From assembly GCA_038198445.1 (NCBI GenBank), contig JBBPZZ010000066.1:1-21465 (forward strand): DNA of 21,465 nucleotides, given 5' to 3'. Position numbers and translations under genes: made by a program. The stretch is from JACDDK01 sp038198445. Lineage in GTDB: Bacteria; Actinomycetota; Rubrobacteria; Rubrobacterales; Rubrobacteraceae. The notes beneath the pieces were generated by a model. That model saw only the letters and a program-made list of their open reading frames with translations, was not told the origin of the DNA and made no database searches. Shown here one piece after another: positions 1-7,235 of the stretch; position 1 is the stretch's first letter, and each line of letters begins with the position of its first letter.

Positions 1-102
1 CAACACTTTAAGGCAGCGGCTTTCTCGCTTCGTCAGGAAGAGTCTCTCATTTTCCAAATCGGATCGGATGCACGAGATTTGCTTGCGGCTCTTTCTGCAC
101 CG
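1..102 (-). pseudogene. Possible LuxR-type HTH fragment (no start, runs off window)
   Basis: Read on the minus strand toward the window edge, this frame ends in ENERLFLTKRESRCLKVL, which resembles the opening helix of a LuxR/GerE DNA-binding domain (consensus L-T-x-R-E-x-x-x-L-x-x-L). The frame is closed upstream by a TAG at 105-103 and has no usable start codon, so it would be a 5'-truncated remnant. Third codon positions are not GC-rich, unlike the real genes here. The opposite strand is also open over this stretch (1-300), so the assignment is weak; the rest of the domain would lie outside the window. Confidence 0.22.
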
Positions 103-135
103 CTACAACCTCTCTCATCTACCATGATTGAGCCA

Positions 136-252
136 CTACCCAAGTTTGCCATGTCCAGAACCTGCGCCCTCGCGCACGAACTTCAGCGCCGACGCGCGCC
201 CGATACCGCTCCCCGCGCCCGTAATGACCGCTACCTTGCCTGCCAGCTTCAT
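136..252 (-). pseudogene. N-terminal remnant of a short-chain dehydrogenase/reductase
   Basis: An ATG at 252 preceded closely by GGAGGGG opens a 38-codon frame beginning MKLAGKVAVITGAGSGIG, the classic first strand and TGxxxGIG cofactor-binding loop of classical SDR oxidoreductases. Similarity stops after about residue 30 (ALKFVREGA), where the next strand (normally 'xVxxxD/R') should follow; instead the frame reads a few unrelated residues and meets TAG. A complete SDR is about 250 residues, so this is a broken gene that kept its ribosome binding site and first 30 codons. The sequence that follows shows no SDR match in any frame, which points to deletion or replacement rather than a simple frameshift. 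Confidence 0.7.
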
Positions 253-311
253 ACCCCTCCCAACATGTTCGGATCGTTGTGTGGACACACCTCATTCTAA
301 CGGTCAAGCTG

Positions 312-340
312 TTTTACCGTTGCGGCGGCCCAGCTAAGAT
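312..340 (+). promoter_or_regulatory. Candidate promoter for the small gene at 381
   Basis: TTTTAC (312-317) and TAAGAT (335-340) are separated by 17 nt and lie about 40 nt upstream of the TTG start at 381. The -10 box fits TANNNT; the -35 box is a weak match to TTGACA. There is no other obvious promoter between the SDR remnant and the gene. Confidence 0.3.
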
Positions 341-380
341 AAAATTGCTCGTCGCAGGTTCCTTACTATGAGGAGGCCCA

Positions 381-623
381 TTGAAGTTCTTGTCCGGTTC
401 ACGTCCGGGACGGTGGTTGGTATGGATTTTCTATAGAGCCTTCAACAAGCCTTTGCCGGTGCCGCACGCGGCGGAGTGGATGATGATCCCGGAGCACTCC
501 GTGGATCAAGTCCTTGAAACCGGCGCTCTCCGTAGCCTCTACCCCCAGGACGTACTCGAAGCCGCCCGGCGTATGGACCGCCAGCGTCGCGAGCACGAGG
601 AACATCACGCCAAAGATTCTTGA
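381..623 (+). CDS. Small hypothetical protein (80 aa)
   Basis: I do not recognise the family. The start is a TTG at 381, chosen because an exact AGGAGG (371-376) lies four bases upstream and no ATG or GTG in this frame is better placed. The protein has a basic, aromatic N-terminal part (FLSGSRPGRWLVWIFYRAF), a short hydrophobic-acidic middle, and a highly charged C-terminal helix from about residue 60 (AARRMDRQRREHEEHHAKDS). It has no signal peptide or clear membrane span. GC-rich third positions and the strong ribosome binding site support real coding. It stands alone, convergent with the membrane protein gene downstream. Function unknown. Confidence 0.7.
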   Translation: MKFLSGSRPGRWLVWIFYRAFNKPLPVPHAAEWMMIPEHSVDQVLETGALRSLYPQDVLEAARRMDRQRREHEEHHAKDS

Positions 624-734
624 CTCGCGGCTTCCTTAACCTTTTGGCTTGATTTGTTCGTTTGTCAGGGTCAGGACACTAAATGACTACGGCGCCATCG
701 TTGGGTGGATGGAGGAGATCCAAGACGCCATTCG

Positions 735-1328
735 TCAAGAGACTTGCGAGCCGGATCGTCTCGCCTTGACGCCGAAAGACAAAATGTAGGCGGCGGTCGC
801 GAAGAGGGTGGCGGCGCTACCCAACCCGACGAGCGGGAGCCGGGCTGATGTCTCCAGGAAGAACGCGACCATCGCAAGAACGCAAAGCACCGCACCAGTG
901 AGATGGTAGACCTTTACCCTGTAGAGTTCGGCCAGCGGGAAGAAGTGGACCCCGACGATAAGGGCTACGACCGCCGGGATGAACGTCCCTAAACCGTACC
1001 GTCCGAGAAGGACGAACGCGAGGGCTATAGCGACTCCCTCCAGGCCGAAGACCAAATTGAAGCTCCGGGAAACACGCGTGCGTCGCGCCCGGGCCTGCGG
1101 CGAATCTTCCAGGGAGAGGCTGCGCGCCGAGCGACGCAACCTTAAAGATCCCAGGCAAAGTGTCGCCGCGAGCGCCAAAGCGACGACTAGCAAGATCACT
1201 TGCGCCGCACCGCCCAATGCGCCCGCGCCCGCTGCGGCCCAGACCGTCCCGAACAACGTCATGAACAGCACGCCAGTCGACGAGCCTTCGACAGCTTCTC
1301 GGTCTACAGATTCAAGCGCTGGTTCCAT
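735..1328 (-). CDS. Integral membrane protein of unknown function, six predicted spans
   Basis: A 197-residue polytopic membrane protein. Numbered from the start used here, hydrophobic spans fall near residues 18-37, 42-61, 90-109, 114-132, 141-158 and 163-185. A basic loop lies between spans 2 and 3, and the span-4 motif GVHFFPLAELYRVKVYHLTG is the most distinctive feature. Such GxHFxPLA motifs occur in small uncharacterised bacterial membrane proteins (family assignment is from memory). I place the start at ATG 1328 rather than ATG 1337, because a good -10 box (TAGAAT, 1341-1336) overlaps the upstream ATG and would start the transcript at or just before 1328. The gene is monocistronic and convergent with the small gene at 381-623. 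No enzymatic motif is visible. Confidence 0.75.
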   Translation of the reverse strand: MEPALESVDREAVEGSSTGVLFMTLFGTVWAAAGAGALGGAAQVILLVVALALAATLCLGSLRLRRSARSLSLEDSPQARARRTRVSRSFNLVFGLEGVAIALAFVLLGRYGLGTFIPAVVALIVGVHFFPLAELYRVKVYHLTGAVLCVLAMVAFFLETSARLPLVGLGSAATLFATAAYILSFGVKARRSGSQVS

Positions 1329-1335
1329 GGCGCGC

Positions 1336-1341
1336 ATTCTA
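1336..1341 (-). promoter_or_regulatory. -10 box for leaderless membrane protein gene
   Basis: TAGAAT read on the minus strand, seven bases before the ATG at 1328. No Shine-Dalgarno sequence precedes that ATG, so the gene is probably translated from a leaderless mRNA. No convincing -35 box was found 16-18 nt upstream. Confidence 0.45.
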
Positions 1342-1442
1342 ATACTATCGAGGATGGTTCATGTACCCATGATCTACGTTGGACGACCACAGATCCGTTC
1401 CAGAAGCGTCTTGAGGCACCCAATTTATCGGAGGGGCACCTT

Positions 1443-2288
1443 TCAGCATAGTGTCTCGATGGTTTCCAATAGATTCTCGAGTCGTCTAATACTGCTCTGG
1501 AGTTGATCCGGCCGTTCCCCGGGACGCGCGAGTACAGAGCCGATGGTATCCGCGAAGTCCGGCGGGCTTATCGGAAGTGACGCGGCGATCTGGACTGAGC
1601 CTTTCTCGTTGATGACGTATTGCTCGTTCAGGGCACATAGGGTCTGTGTCAGGCAGGCCGCGCACCGGAAGAGGCAGCCGGTGACGTAGAAGATGTCGCC
1701 ACGGACGGCGGACTTGCGGCAGGTGTCGAGGGCGAAGCGTGCCTCCCAGAGTTGCTTTTGGACAACTGTCTGTTTGAGGCGCGGAGGGTACGGATCGGTG
1801 AGGCGTTTGAGAGATTCGAGGAGGCTGTTCCGGTCGTGGAGCGGGCGGCAGTGGTGGACTTCTCCGAGGTAGATATGGGTGTGGAAGCCGTGCGGGTGTC
1901 CGGGCTGGTAGTGGATGGTTGGATGGCCGGCGCGGCACTCCTCTATCGTGCGTTCTACGAGGTCGAGGTCGCGGTAGAGCCAGTCCACGCTGTGGCCCTC
2001 GATGGTCAGCCAGCCTCCGCCGTTGATCCAGGGTCCCCAGCCGCCGAAGTCAGTCAGGGGATCTTGCGGGTTGCGGTCGTCTAGCTCCCGGGCTAGGCGC
2101 CGTAACTCCTCGATGCGCGGCGGGTTCCCGGAGCGGTAGTAGATGCCGAGATCAACATCCGAGTCCGGGTGGGCCTCGCCGCGCGCCCACGAGCCGCCCA
2201 GGGCCACCGCTTCGACGCCTTCGATCTCACCGAGGCGGCTGGAGATACGAGCTGACAGTTCGAAGATTTCTTTTCTCGCTTCGCCCAT
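1443..2288 (-). CDS. Nucleotidyltransferase-fold protein (281 aa)
   Basis: Residues 31-50 read GGSWARGEAHPDSDVDLGIY, the hallmark G-[GS]-x(9-13)-D-x-D of the polymerase-beta nucleotidyltransferase superfamily. D44 and D46 are the expected metal-binding carboxylates, and D102 in SVDWLYRD is the likely third. The C-terminal half (about 120-281) is helical and Cys/His-rich, as in the MNT-like and DUF4037-like relatives that transfer a nucleotide to a protein or small molecule. The start at ATG 2288 has AGGGGA just upstream; the open frame continues far beyond it, but that part is antisense to the amidase. It is transcribed away from the amidase. The substrate cannot be read from sequence: antibiotic adenylyltransferase, AMPylating enzyme and toxin-antitoxin MNT-type roles are all possible, and no HEPN partner lies beside it. 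Confidence 0.8.
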   Translation of the reverse strand: MGEARKEIFELSARISSRLGEIEGVEAVALGGSWARGEAHPDSDVDLGIYYRSGNPPRIEELRRLARELDDRNPQDPLTDFGGWGPWINGGGWLTIEGHSVDWLYRDLDLVERTIEECRAGHPTIHYQPGHPHGFHTHIYLGEVHHCRPLHDRNSLLESLKRLTDPYPPRLKQTVVQKQLWEARFALDTCRKSAVRGDIFYVTGCLFRCAACLTQTLCALNEQYVINEKGSVQIAASLPISPPDFADTIGSVLARPGERPDQLQSSIRRLENLLETIETLC

Positions 2289-2321
2289 AAATCCCCTGCG
2301 AAAGTTGTAACGAACCGCCAG

Positions 2322-2327
2322 TATACT
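2322..2327 (+). promoter_or_regulatory. -10 box upstream of the amidase gene
   Basis: TATACT in the divergent gap between the nucleotidyltransferase and amidase genes. Six bases (AACCGC) separate it from a GTG at 2334. The geometry and sequence are almost identical to those before rarA (TATACT, AGCCGC, ATG). No clear -35 box. Confidence 0.5.
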
Positions 2328-2333
2328 AACCGC

Positions 2334-2390
2334 GTGAGCCGCTTCGACGCATACGACTCCGGATACCGCCAGCGCAGCGGAGCGGACTGA
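2334..2390 (+). CDS. Possible leaderless upstream peptide (18 aa) before the amidase
   Basis: The GTG at 2334 falls where a transcript from the TATACT box would begin. It opens an 18-codon frame (MSRFDAYDSGYRQRSGAD) that ends with TGA at 2388-2390, four bases before the amidase ATG. It is out of frame with the amidase, so it is not an N-terminal extension. The amidase ATG has only a weak ribosome binding site, so coupling to this short frame is plausible. Without comparative data, chance cannot be excluded for so short a frame. Confidence 0.3.
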   Translation: MSRFDAYDSGYRQRSGAD

Positions 2391-2394
2391 CGGT

Positions 2395-3819
2395 ATGCCG
2401 GAAGATCCTGGGACAAACTTCTGTCTGCTGGGGGCCGTGGATCTCGCGCGGCGCATTCGGTCGCGGGAGGTCTCGGCCGTCGAGGTCATGCAGGCGCACC
2501 TGGAGCGGATCGAGCAGGTAAACCCCGCCGTAAACGCCATCGTTACATTCCTGCCGGAACGGGCGCTGGAAGGGGCGAGGCGGGCGGACCGGGCGCTCGT
2601 TTGGGGAGAGGAGGTGGGACCGCTGCATGGTCTCCCGGTGGCCCACAAGGACCTCGCGGACACCGCCGGGGTACGCACGACGTATGGCTCACCCATCTTC
2701 CAGGACCACGTCCCCGAGCGCGACAACCTCACCGTGGAGCGCCTGAAGCGGGCAGGAGCCATCTCCGTCGGGAAGACGAACACCCCCGAGTTCGGGGCGG
2801 GCTCGCAGACGTTCAACGCGGTCTTCGGCGCGACGAAGAACCCCTACGACTACGCGAAGACCTGCGGCGGTTCGAGCGGCGGCGCGGCGGTTGCCCTGGC
2901 GTGCGGGATGCTGCCCATCGCCGACGGCTCGGACATGGGCGGGTCGCTGAGGAATCCGGCGGCGTTCTGCAACGTGGTGGGCTTGCGGCCGTCGCCCGGC
3001 AGGGTGCCCTCGTGGCCCTCGATGGCGCCGTGGTCGCCTCTCTCGGTGGAGGGGCCGATGGGCCGCTCTGTCGAGGACGTCGCCCTGATGCTCTCCGCGA
3101 TGGCCGGCCCGGACGCGCGCGCTCCACTCTCCATCTCCGAGCCCGGAGATAGCTTCCATCCGCTCCCGGAGCGGGACTTCCGGGGGACGCGGGTCGCGTG
3201 GAGCCCGGATCTCGGGGGGCTTCCGGTCGAGCGGAAAGTTCAAGAGGTCTTCGAGAAGAGCGGGAAAGTTCTCGGAGAGATCGGGTGCGAGGTCGAGGAG
3301 GCTGCGCCGGACCTCTCCGGGGCGGACGAGGTGTTCAAGGTGCTGCGGGCGTGGCAGTTCGAGCTCTCTTACGACGGGCTGCTCGACTCTCACCGGGCGC
3401 TCCTGAAGGATACCATCGTGTGGAACATCGAGGAGGGGAGGCGGCTTACGGGACCACGGATCGGGGCGGCGGAGAGACTGCGGGCGGAGGTCCTGGAGCG
3501 CGTGCGGCTCTTTATGGAGCGCTACGAGTTTCTGGTGCTGCCGACGACGCAGGTCGTCCCTTTCGACGTAGAGACACCATACGTGGAGGAGATAGACGGC
3601 GAGCCGATGGAGACGTACATCGACTGGATGAAGTCCTGCTACCTCATCACGGTTACGGGGCTGCCGGCGATCTCCGTTCCGGGCGGGTTCACGCCGGAAG
3701 GGTTGCCGGTCGGGGTGCAGATCGTGGGCCGCTGGCGCGACGAGCGCGGCGTCCTCCAACTCGCCCGCGCCTTCGAACGGGCCACACGTTTCAGAGAGCG
3801 GCGACCGGAGGCGCTTTAG
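2395..3819 (+). CDS. Amidase-signature family hydrolase (474 aa)
   Basis: A full-length amidase-signature enzyme, a family that hydrolyses carboxylic amides to acid and ammonia with a Ser-cisSer-Lys triad. The triad is visible: K85 in LPVAHKDLADT, S160 in the glycine-rich CGGSSGGAAVA segment, and S184 in SDMGGSLRNPA. The N-terminus (AVDLARRIRSREVSAVEVM) and the C-terminal ITVTGLPAISVPGGFT...LPVGVQIVG segment are typical. It could act on small amides, aryl amides or other amide substrates. It is not evidently GatA, because no gatB or gatC lies alongside and the C-terminal part follows the stand-alone amidase pattern. It is cytoplasmic, as no signal peptide is seen. It is followed 42 bp later by rarA, which has its own promoter-like box. 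Substrate unknown. Confidence 0.9.
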   Translation: MPEDPGTNFCLLGAVDLARRIRSREVSAVEVMQAHLERIEQVNPAVNAIVTFLPERALEGARRADRALVWGEEVGPLHGLPVAHKDLADTAGVRTTYGSPIFQDHVPERDNLTVERLKRAGAISVGKTNTPEFGAGSQTFNAVFGATKNPYDYAKTCGGSSGGAAVALACGMLPIADGSDMGGSLRNPAAFCNVVGLRPSPGRVPSWPSMAPWSPLSVEGPMGRSVEDVALMLSAMAGPDARAPLSISEPGDSFHPLPERDFRGTRVAWSPDLGGLPVERKVQEVFEKSGKVLGEIGCEVEEAAPDLSGADEVFKVLRAWQFELSYDGLLDSHRALLKDTIVWNIEEGRRLTGPRIGAAERLRAEVLERVRLFMERYEFLVLPTTQVVPFDVETPYVEEIDGEPMETYIDWMKSCYLITVTGLPAISVPGGFTPEGLPVGVQIVGRWRDERGVLQLARAFERATRFRERRPEAL

Positions 3820-3849
3820 GGACGTACTGGGAGCCGGGTATCCGGCCGG

Positions 3850-3855
3850 TATACT
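3850..3855 (+). promoter_or_regulatory. -10 box for leaderless rarA
   Basis: TATACT followed by six bases and the rarA ATG at 3862. No Shine-Dalgarno sequence exists in the short gap, so the start codon would be at or next to the 5' end of the transcript. No convincing -35 box. Confidence 0.55.
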
Positions 3856-3861
3856 AGCCGC

Positions 3862-5163
3862 ATGGACCTCTTCGACGCTTCCGGCTCGGATAACCTCGCC
3901 CGCCGCGCCCCGCTCGCGGAGCGTTTGCGGCCGAAGATCCTCGACGAAGTGGTCGGACAGGAGCACCTGACGGGCGAGAGCGGGCCGCTGCGGGTGGTTG
4001 CGGAGCGCGGCAGGATCGGCTCCGTCGTTTTCTGGGGACCGCCCGGTACGGGCAAGACGACGCTCGCCCGCGTGCTCGCCAACACCGTTGAGGACGAGTT
4101 CGTCCCCCTGAGCGCCGTTACGAGCGGGGTCAAGGACCTGCGCGCGGCGCTCGACGCGGCCCGCGAACGGCTCAAGTACGAGGGGCGCGGGACGCTCCTC
4201 TTCGTGGACGAGGTACATCGCTTCAACAAGGTACAGCAGGACGCGCTGCTACCGGCGCTCGAAGAAGGATTGGTGGACTTTATAGGAGCGACCACGGAGA
4301 ATCCGTCGTTTGAGGTTACGGCTCCGCTGCTGTCGCGCTCGCGGGTGCTGCGGCTGCGTTCGCTCTTGGAAGAGGATCTCGATGCTTTGCTGGAACGCGG
4401 TCTCTCGGAGCTTGGAGCCGGGATCTCGTCCGATGCTCGTGAGTACCTGTTGAACCTCGCGGGCGGCGACGGACGCCGGATGCTGAACGCCCTGGAGGTC
4501 GCGGCGGCGGGAACGAAGAACGTCGAGGTCGCGGACGTGGAGCGGGCGGTTGGGCGAAGGGCGCTGCGTTACGGGCGGGAGGAACACTACGACGTTATAA
4601 GCGCGTTCATAAAGAGCGTGCGCGGCGGCGACCCGGACGCGGCGCTGCATTATCTGGCGCGTATGATCGAAGCTGGCGAAGACCCGGTGTTCATCGCGCG
4701 GCGGCTCGTGATCCTCGCCTCCGAGGACATCGGGAACGCTGACCCGCACGGGCTTACCCTGGCGATGGCGGCGGCTCAGGCCGTGCGGATGATCGGGATG
4801 CCCGAGGGACGCATCCCGTTGGCCCAGGCTACGACCTACCTCGCCTCCGCCCCGAAGTCCAACGCCGCCTACGCCGGCATCAACGCCGCTCTCGCCGACG
4901 TTCGTAACGAAGCAACGCCGGAAGTCCCCATGCACATCCGAAACGCCCCGACCGCGCTGATGAAAGACGAGGGCTACGGCGCAAACTACCGCTACGCGCA
5001 TACCGACGAGCCGGAAGGCATGAACGACCGCTATCTGCCAGATGAGCTAGAAGGCCGTATCTACTACGAGCCGAGAGAGAGTGGGGTGGAGGCCGGGATC
5101 AAGGCGCGTCTGGACGTCTGGCGGCGTGTGCGGGAGGAGAGAGAAAAGTCTTCGGAGCGATGA
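3862..5163 (+). CDS. rarA: RarA/MgsA-type AAA+ replication-associated recombination ATPase
   Basis: A 433-residue AAA+ ATPase of the RarA (MgsA, WRNIP1) family, which acts at stalled replication forks, binds SSB and single-/double-stranded DNA junctions, and helps fork remodelling. Visible motifs are the Walker A loop GPPGTGKT (59-66), Walker B LLFVDEVHRF (112-121), sensor 1 GATTENPSF (142-150) and arginine-finger candidates in LLSRSRVLRL (157-166). The C-terminal tetramerisation region is also typical (VFIARRLVILASEDIGNADP; ATTYLASAPKSNAAYAGINAA). The N-terminal MDLFD resembles the short partner-binding tail seen in this family. Length and domain order match the usual 420-450 residues. It has its own -10 box and converges on the glycosyltransferase operon. 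Confidence 0.95.
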   Translation: MDLFDASGSDNLARRAPLAERLRPKILDEVVGQEHLTGESGPLRVVAERGRIGSVVFWGPPGTGKTTLARVLANTVEDEFVPLSAVTSGVKDLRAALDAARERLKYEGRGTLLFVDEVHRFNKVQQDALLPALEEGLVDFIGATTENPSFEVTAPLLSRSRVLRLRSLLEEDLDALLERGLSELGAGISSDAREYLLNLAGGDGRRMLNALEVAAAGTKNVEVADVERAVGRRALRYGREEHYDVISAFIKSVRGGDPDAALHYLARMIEAGEDPVFIARRLVILASEDIGNADPHGLTLAMAAAQAVRMIGMPEGRIPLAQATTYLASAPKSNAAYAGINAALADVRNEATPEVPMHIRNAPTALMKDEGYGANYRYAHTDEPEGMNDRYLPDELEGRIYYEPRESGVEAGIKARLDVWRRVREEREKSSER

Positions 5164-5250
5164 TCCGCTAGTAAGAGAGTCTCCGCTCCGATCGACTTAT
5201 CGTCGTGACCGTCCTACTCCGTCGGAGCCGCGCTCCTGTCCGTGCTGGCG

Positions 5251-5273
5251 GGGAAATACACTTGGAATTTCCC
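5251..5273. other. Intergenic hairpin between convergent genes
   Basis: GGGAAAT and ATTTCCC form a 7-bp stem around a 9-base loop in the 164-bp gap between the ends of rarA and the minus-strand glycosyltransferase operon. It could act as a bidirectional terminator, but neither strand has a following T tract. Nothing else is recognisable in this gap. Confidence 0.2.
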
Positions 5274-5327
5274 AACGTGGAATTAGTGCATCCCCTAAAT
5301 GGGTGAGAGTTTCCGGCGGGATCGGTT

Positions 5328-7235
5328 TTACTCGGGATGAGTGAGGGCATGTCCGGGCTGCTGTTCGTCGCCGGAGCTAGGAGCGTCTGAGAGGCTGCCA
5401 TCCAGCGCGGTCTTCTCGTTGGTGGCGGTAAGCAGGGCGAGGAATACGAACGGCTCGAACCAGGTGACGTAGGGGTAGAACCAGTAGTGGGTCGTCATCT
5501 GAAGGCCAATCACTAGCGCCGCCGAGAGCGCCGCGAGACGGCGGACGGTTCGTTTGCGGGGGAAGAAGGCGAGGAAGATGGCGAGGAAGATGGCGAGGAA
5601 GACGACCGCGGCCGTCAGGGGGCGTTGCAGGAACTCTAGTTGCGGGACCTGTGAGAAGATGCTCCACGGTGTCTGGCGGTCGCCCTGGAACGCGATCGTT
5701 TTCTCGTAGAAGAGCTTCACGGCGTCTATCGGGTGGCCGTTTATCAGGAGCACGGCGAACGAAAGCAGCAGCATCCCGAGGCCGCCGAGGATGAAGTCTG
5801 TTATCGGGCGGCGTTTTCTTCCATCCTGCATCATCCAGAGGGGGCCGAGGATCAGGGGGTAGAGTTTGATCGCGAACCCCGCCGCCACGCTTGCCCCACG
5901 TCCGAGGGGGGAGGTTGCGAAGGCGAGTCCTATGGCGGCGGCCGCCGCGACGATGACGTCGTTGGTGTTGTTGTTCGTCGAGTAAAGGGTGTAGGGGAAG
6001 ATCGCCCACGCGAAGACGAGCGCCGCCGCTCCCTTCGTCCCCGAGAGCCGGTAGCCGGTAATGAGCAGGGCCAGGGCGCCCGCTACGAAGGAGAAAGCCG
6101 TCAGGGCGTGGGCGGCGGGCAGGGAGTCCCAGGTGCCGGAGAAGCCGAACATCAGGACGAACGGCACGTAGAGCAGGTAGTTCAGGGGACCGTAGGTGTC
6201 GCCGGTCCCCACGTCGCTTGGCATGTGTCCGTAGGGGAGCGTGCCGTCCAGGATGCGGTCGGCCCCGACGACTCCGGCGTAGCCCACGTCTATTACGCGG
6301 GCGTCGAGGTTCAGGGCGAGTACGAAACCGCCGGCGAGGACCGCGAGGACCAGCAGAACGGGTGTTGGGAGGACGCTAGTGGTCTCGACGCGCTCCCCGA
6401 TGCCGAAGCCCATCAGAAGGGTTCGTACGAACAGGTAGATGAGAGGCGGGTACCATAGCAAGACCGCCGTATGAGAATCGCCCACGCGGAAGAAGTGATG
6501 CGAGACGAGGAAGCCGAGCATCGCTACTACGTCGAGGTTGCGGATCGAGTAGAGCTTGTTCGGACGGATGAAGGCGAGGGCGAAGATCAGGGCCATCGGA
6601 CCCCAGACGTACCAGTAGTTGGCCTGCTTGCCGTAGGAGCCGTACTCGCCGCGGGCCATCTGCCAGCCGACTTGATCTCCGGTCCATACATGGGTCAACT
6701 CCCACGTATCGTCGTCGATCCCGACCTGTGCCACCTCTTTTGTCCCGGCCTCTTTGTCGGGTACGCCGCCCCTCATCCCGCCGCCCTCGACCCGGAAGTG
6801 GACGGTCCATTCGCCATCCTTGTACTCAGCGTCGGTGCTGTAGGGTCCGTATTTCGATAGCTCCTCCCTTATCCGGGGGTTGGCCGCCGCGAGCTTTACG
6901 GCGTCTTCTTCGGAGAGGCTCGGGTAGATGATGCCGTCGGCGTTCGGGGAGAGCCGCGCCTGCGTAACCCTGCCGGTGTCGTCGTCGACAGTGACCTTCG
7001 CTACGACGCTGCCGGAGACTTGTTCCGTCAGCAGGACCATCCAGGTGTCCGTGCCGGGATCGTAGGTCGCGGAGGTCTCCACCGTTGGTTTTGAGACGAG
7101 GCTGGCGACCTTCGGAGTCGTCTCCGCTTTCTGCCGGGCTTCTTGTGCGTGGAGGCGCGGACCTTGCGCCACGCCGAGCACGAGCGCGAGCAGTGGCAGC
7201 AAGAGAAGCAGGGCCACCGAAAAGGGACGTTTCAC
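5328..7235 (-). CDS. Polytopic GT-C-like membrane protein with PepSY-like exported N-domain
   Basis: A 635-residue protein in two parts. Residues 6-24 form a signal anchor. Residues about 48-200 hold two repeats resembling PepSY-type domains (SATYDPGTDTWMVLL...TVDDDTGRVTQARL and DAEYKDGEWTVHF...GIDDDTWELTHVW). From about 210 onward lie ten or more membrane spans, with a GT-C style extracytoplasmic loop (GADRILDGTLPYGHMPSD, then TYGPLNYLLYVPF). GT-C enzymes use polyprenyl-phosphate sugars to glycosylate envelope lipids or proteins. The start is a GTG at 7235 that overlaps the stop of the upstream gene by four bases (GTGA), with AAGGAA upstream, so the two genes are translationally coupled. Its role as a glycosyltransferase is inferred from topology and neighbour; the acceptor is unknown. 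Confidence 0.8.
   Translation of the reverse strand: MKRPFSVALLLLLPLLALVLGVAQGPRLHAQEARQKAETTPKVASLVSKPTVETSATYDPGTDTWMVLLTEQVSGSVVAKVTVDDDTGRVTQARLSPNADGIIYPSLSEEDAVKLAAANPRIREELSKYGPYSTDAEYKDGEWTVHFRVEGGGMRGGVPDKEAGTKEVAQVGIDDDTWELTHVWTGDQVGWQMARGEYGSYGKQANYWYVWGPMALIFALAFIRPNKLYSIRNLDVVAMLGFLVSHHFFRVGDSHTAVLLWYPPLIYLFVRTLLMGFGIGERVETTSVLPTPVLLVLAVLAGGFVLALNLDARVIDVGYAGVVGADRILDGTLPYGHMPSDVGTGDTYGPLNYLLYVPFVLMFGFSGTWDSLPAAHALTAFSFVAGALALLITGYRLSGTKGAAALVFAWAIFPYTLYSTNNNTNDVIVAAAAAIGLAFATSPLGRGASVAAGFAIKLYPLILGPLWMMQDGRKRRPITDFILGGLGMLLLSFAVLLINGHPIDAVKLFYEKTIAFQGDRQTPWSIFSQVPQLEFLQRPLTAAVVFLAIFLAIFLAFFPRKRTVRRLAALSAALVIGLQMTTHYWFYPYVTWFEPFVFLALLTATNEKTALDGSLSDAPSSGDEQQPGHALTHPE
5568..5603. 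repeat. Three 12-bp tandem repeats inside the GT-C gene
   Basis: Three head-to-tail copies of GGCGAGGAAGAT (the last ending in C) sit inside a membrane span of the minus-strand gene, encoding the repeated IFLA of FLAIFLAIFLAFFP. The unit keeps the reading frame, so copy-number change would lengthen or shorten the span by four residues. Confidence 0.8.

Noticed and set aside
979..1506. A 175-codon plus-strand frame over the membrane protein gene
   Set aside because: The product is Arg/Pro/Ser-rich without a fold signature, while the opposite strand codes for a coherent six-span membrane protein.
2289..2816. N-terminal extension of the nucleotidyltransferase frame
   Set aside because: The extension is antisense to the amidase coding sequence, and ATG 2288 has its own ribosome binding site before the conserved domain.
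2689..4218. A 509-codon open frame antisense to the amidase and rarA
   Set aside because: It mirrors two clear genes with catalytic motifs on the plus strand; its product is Arg/Pro/Glu-rich with no domain. It is a GC-rich shadow.
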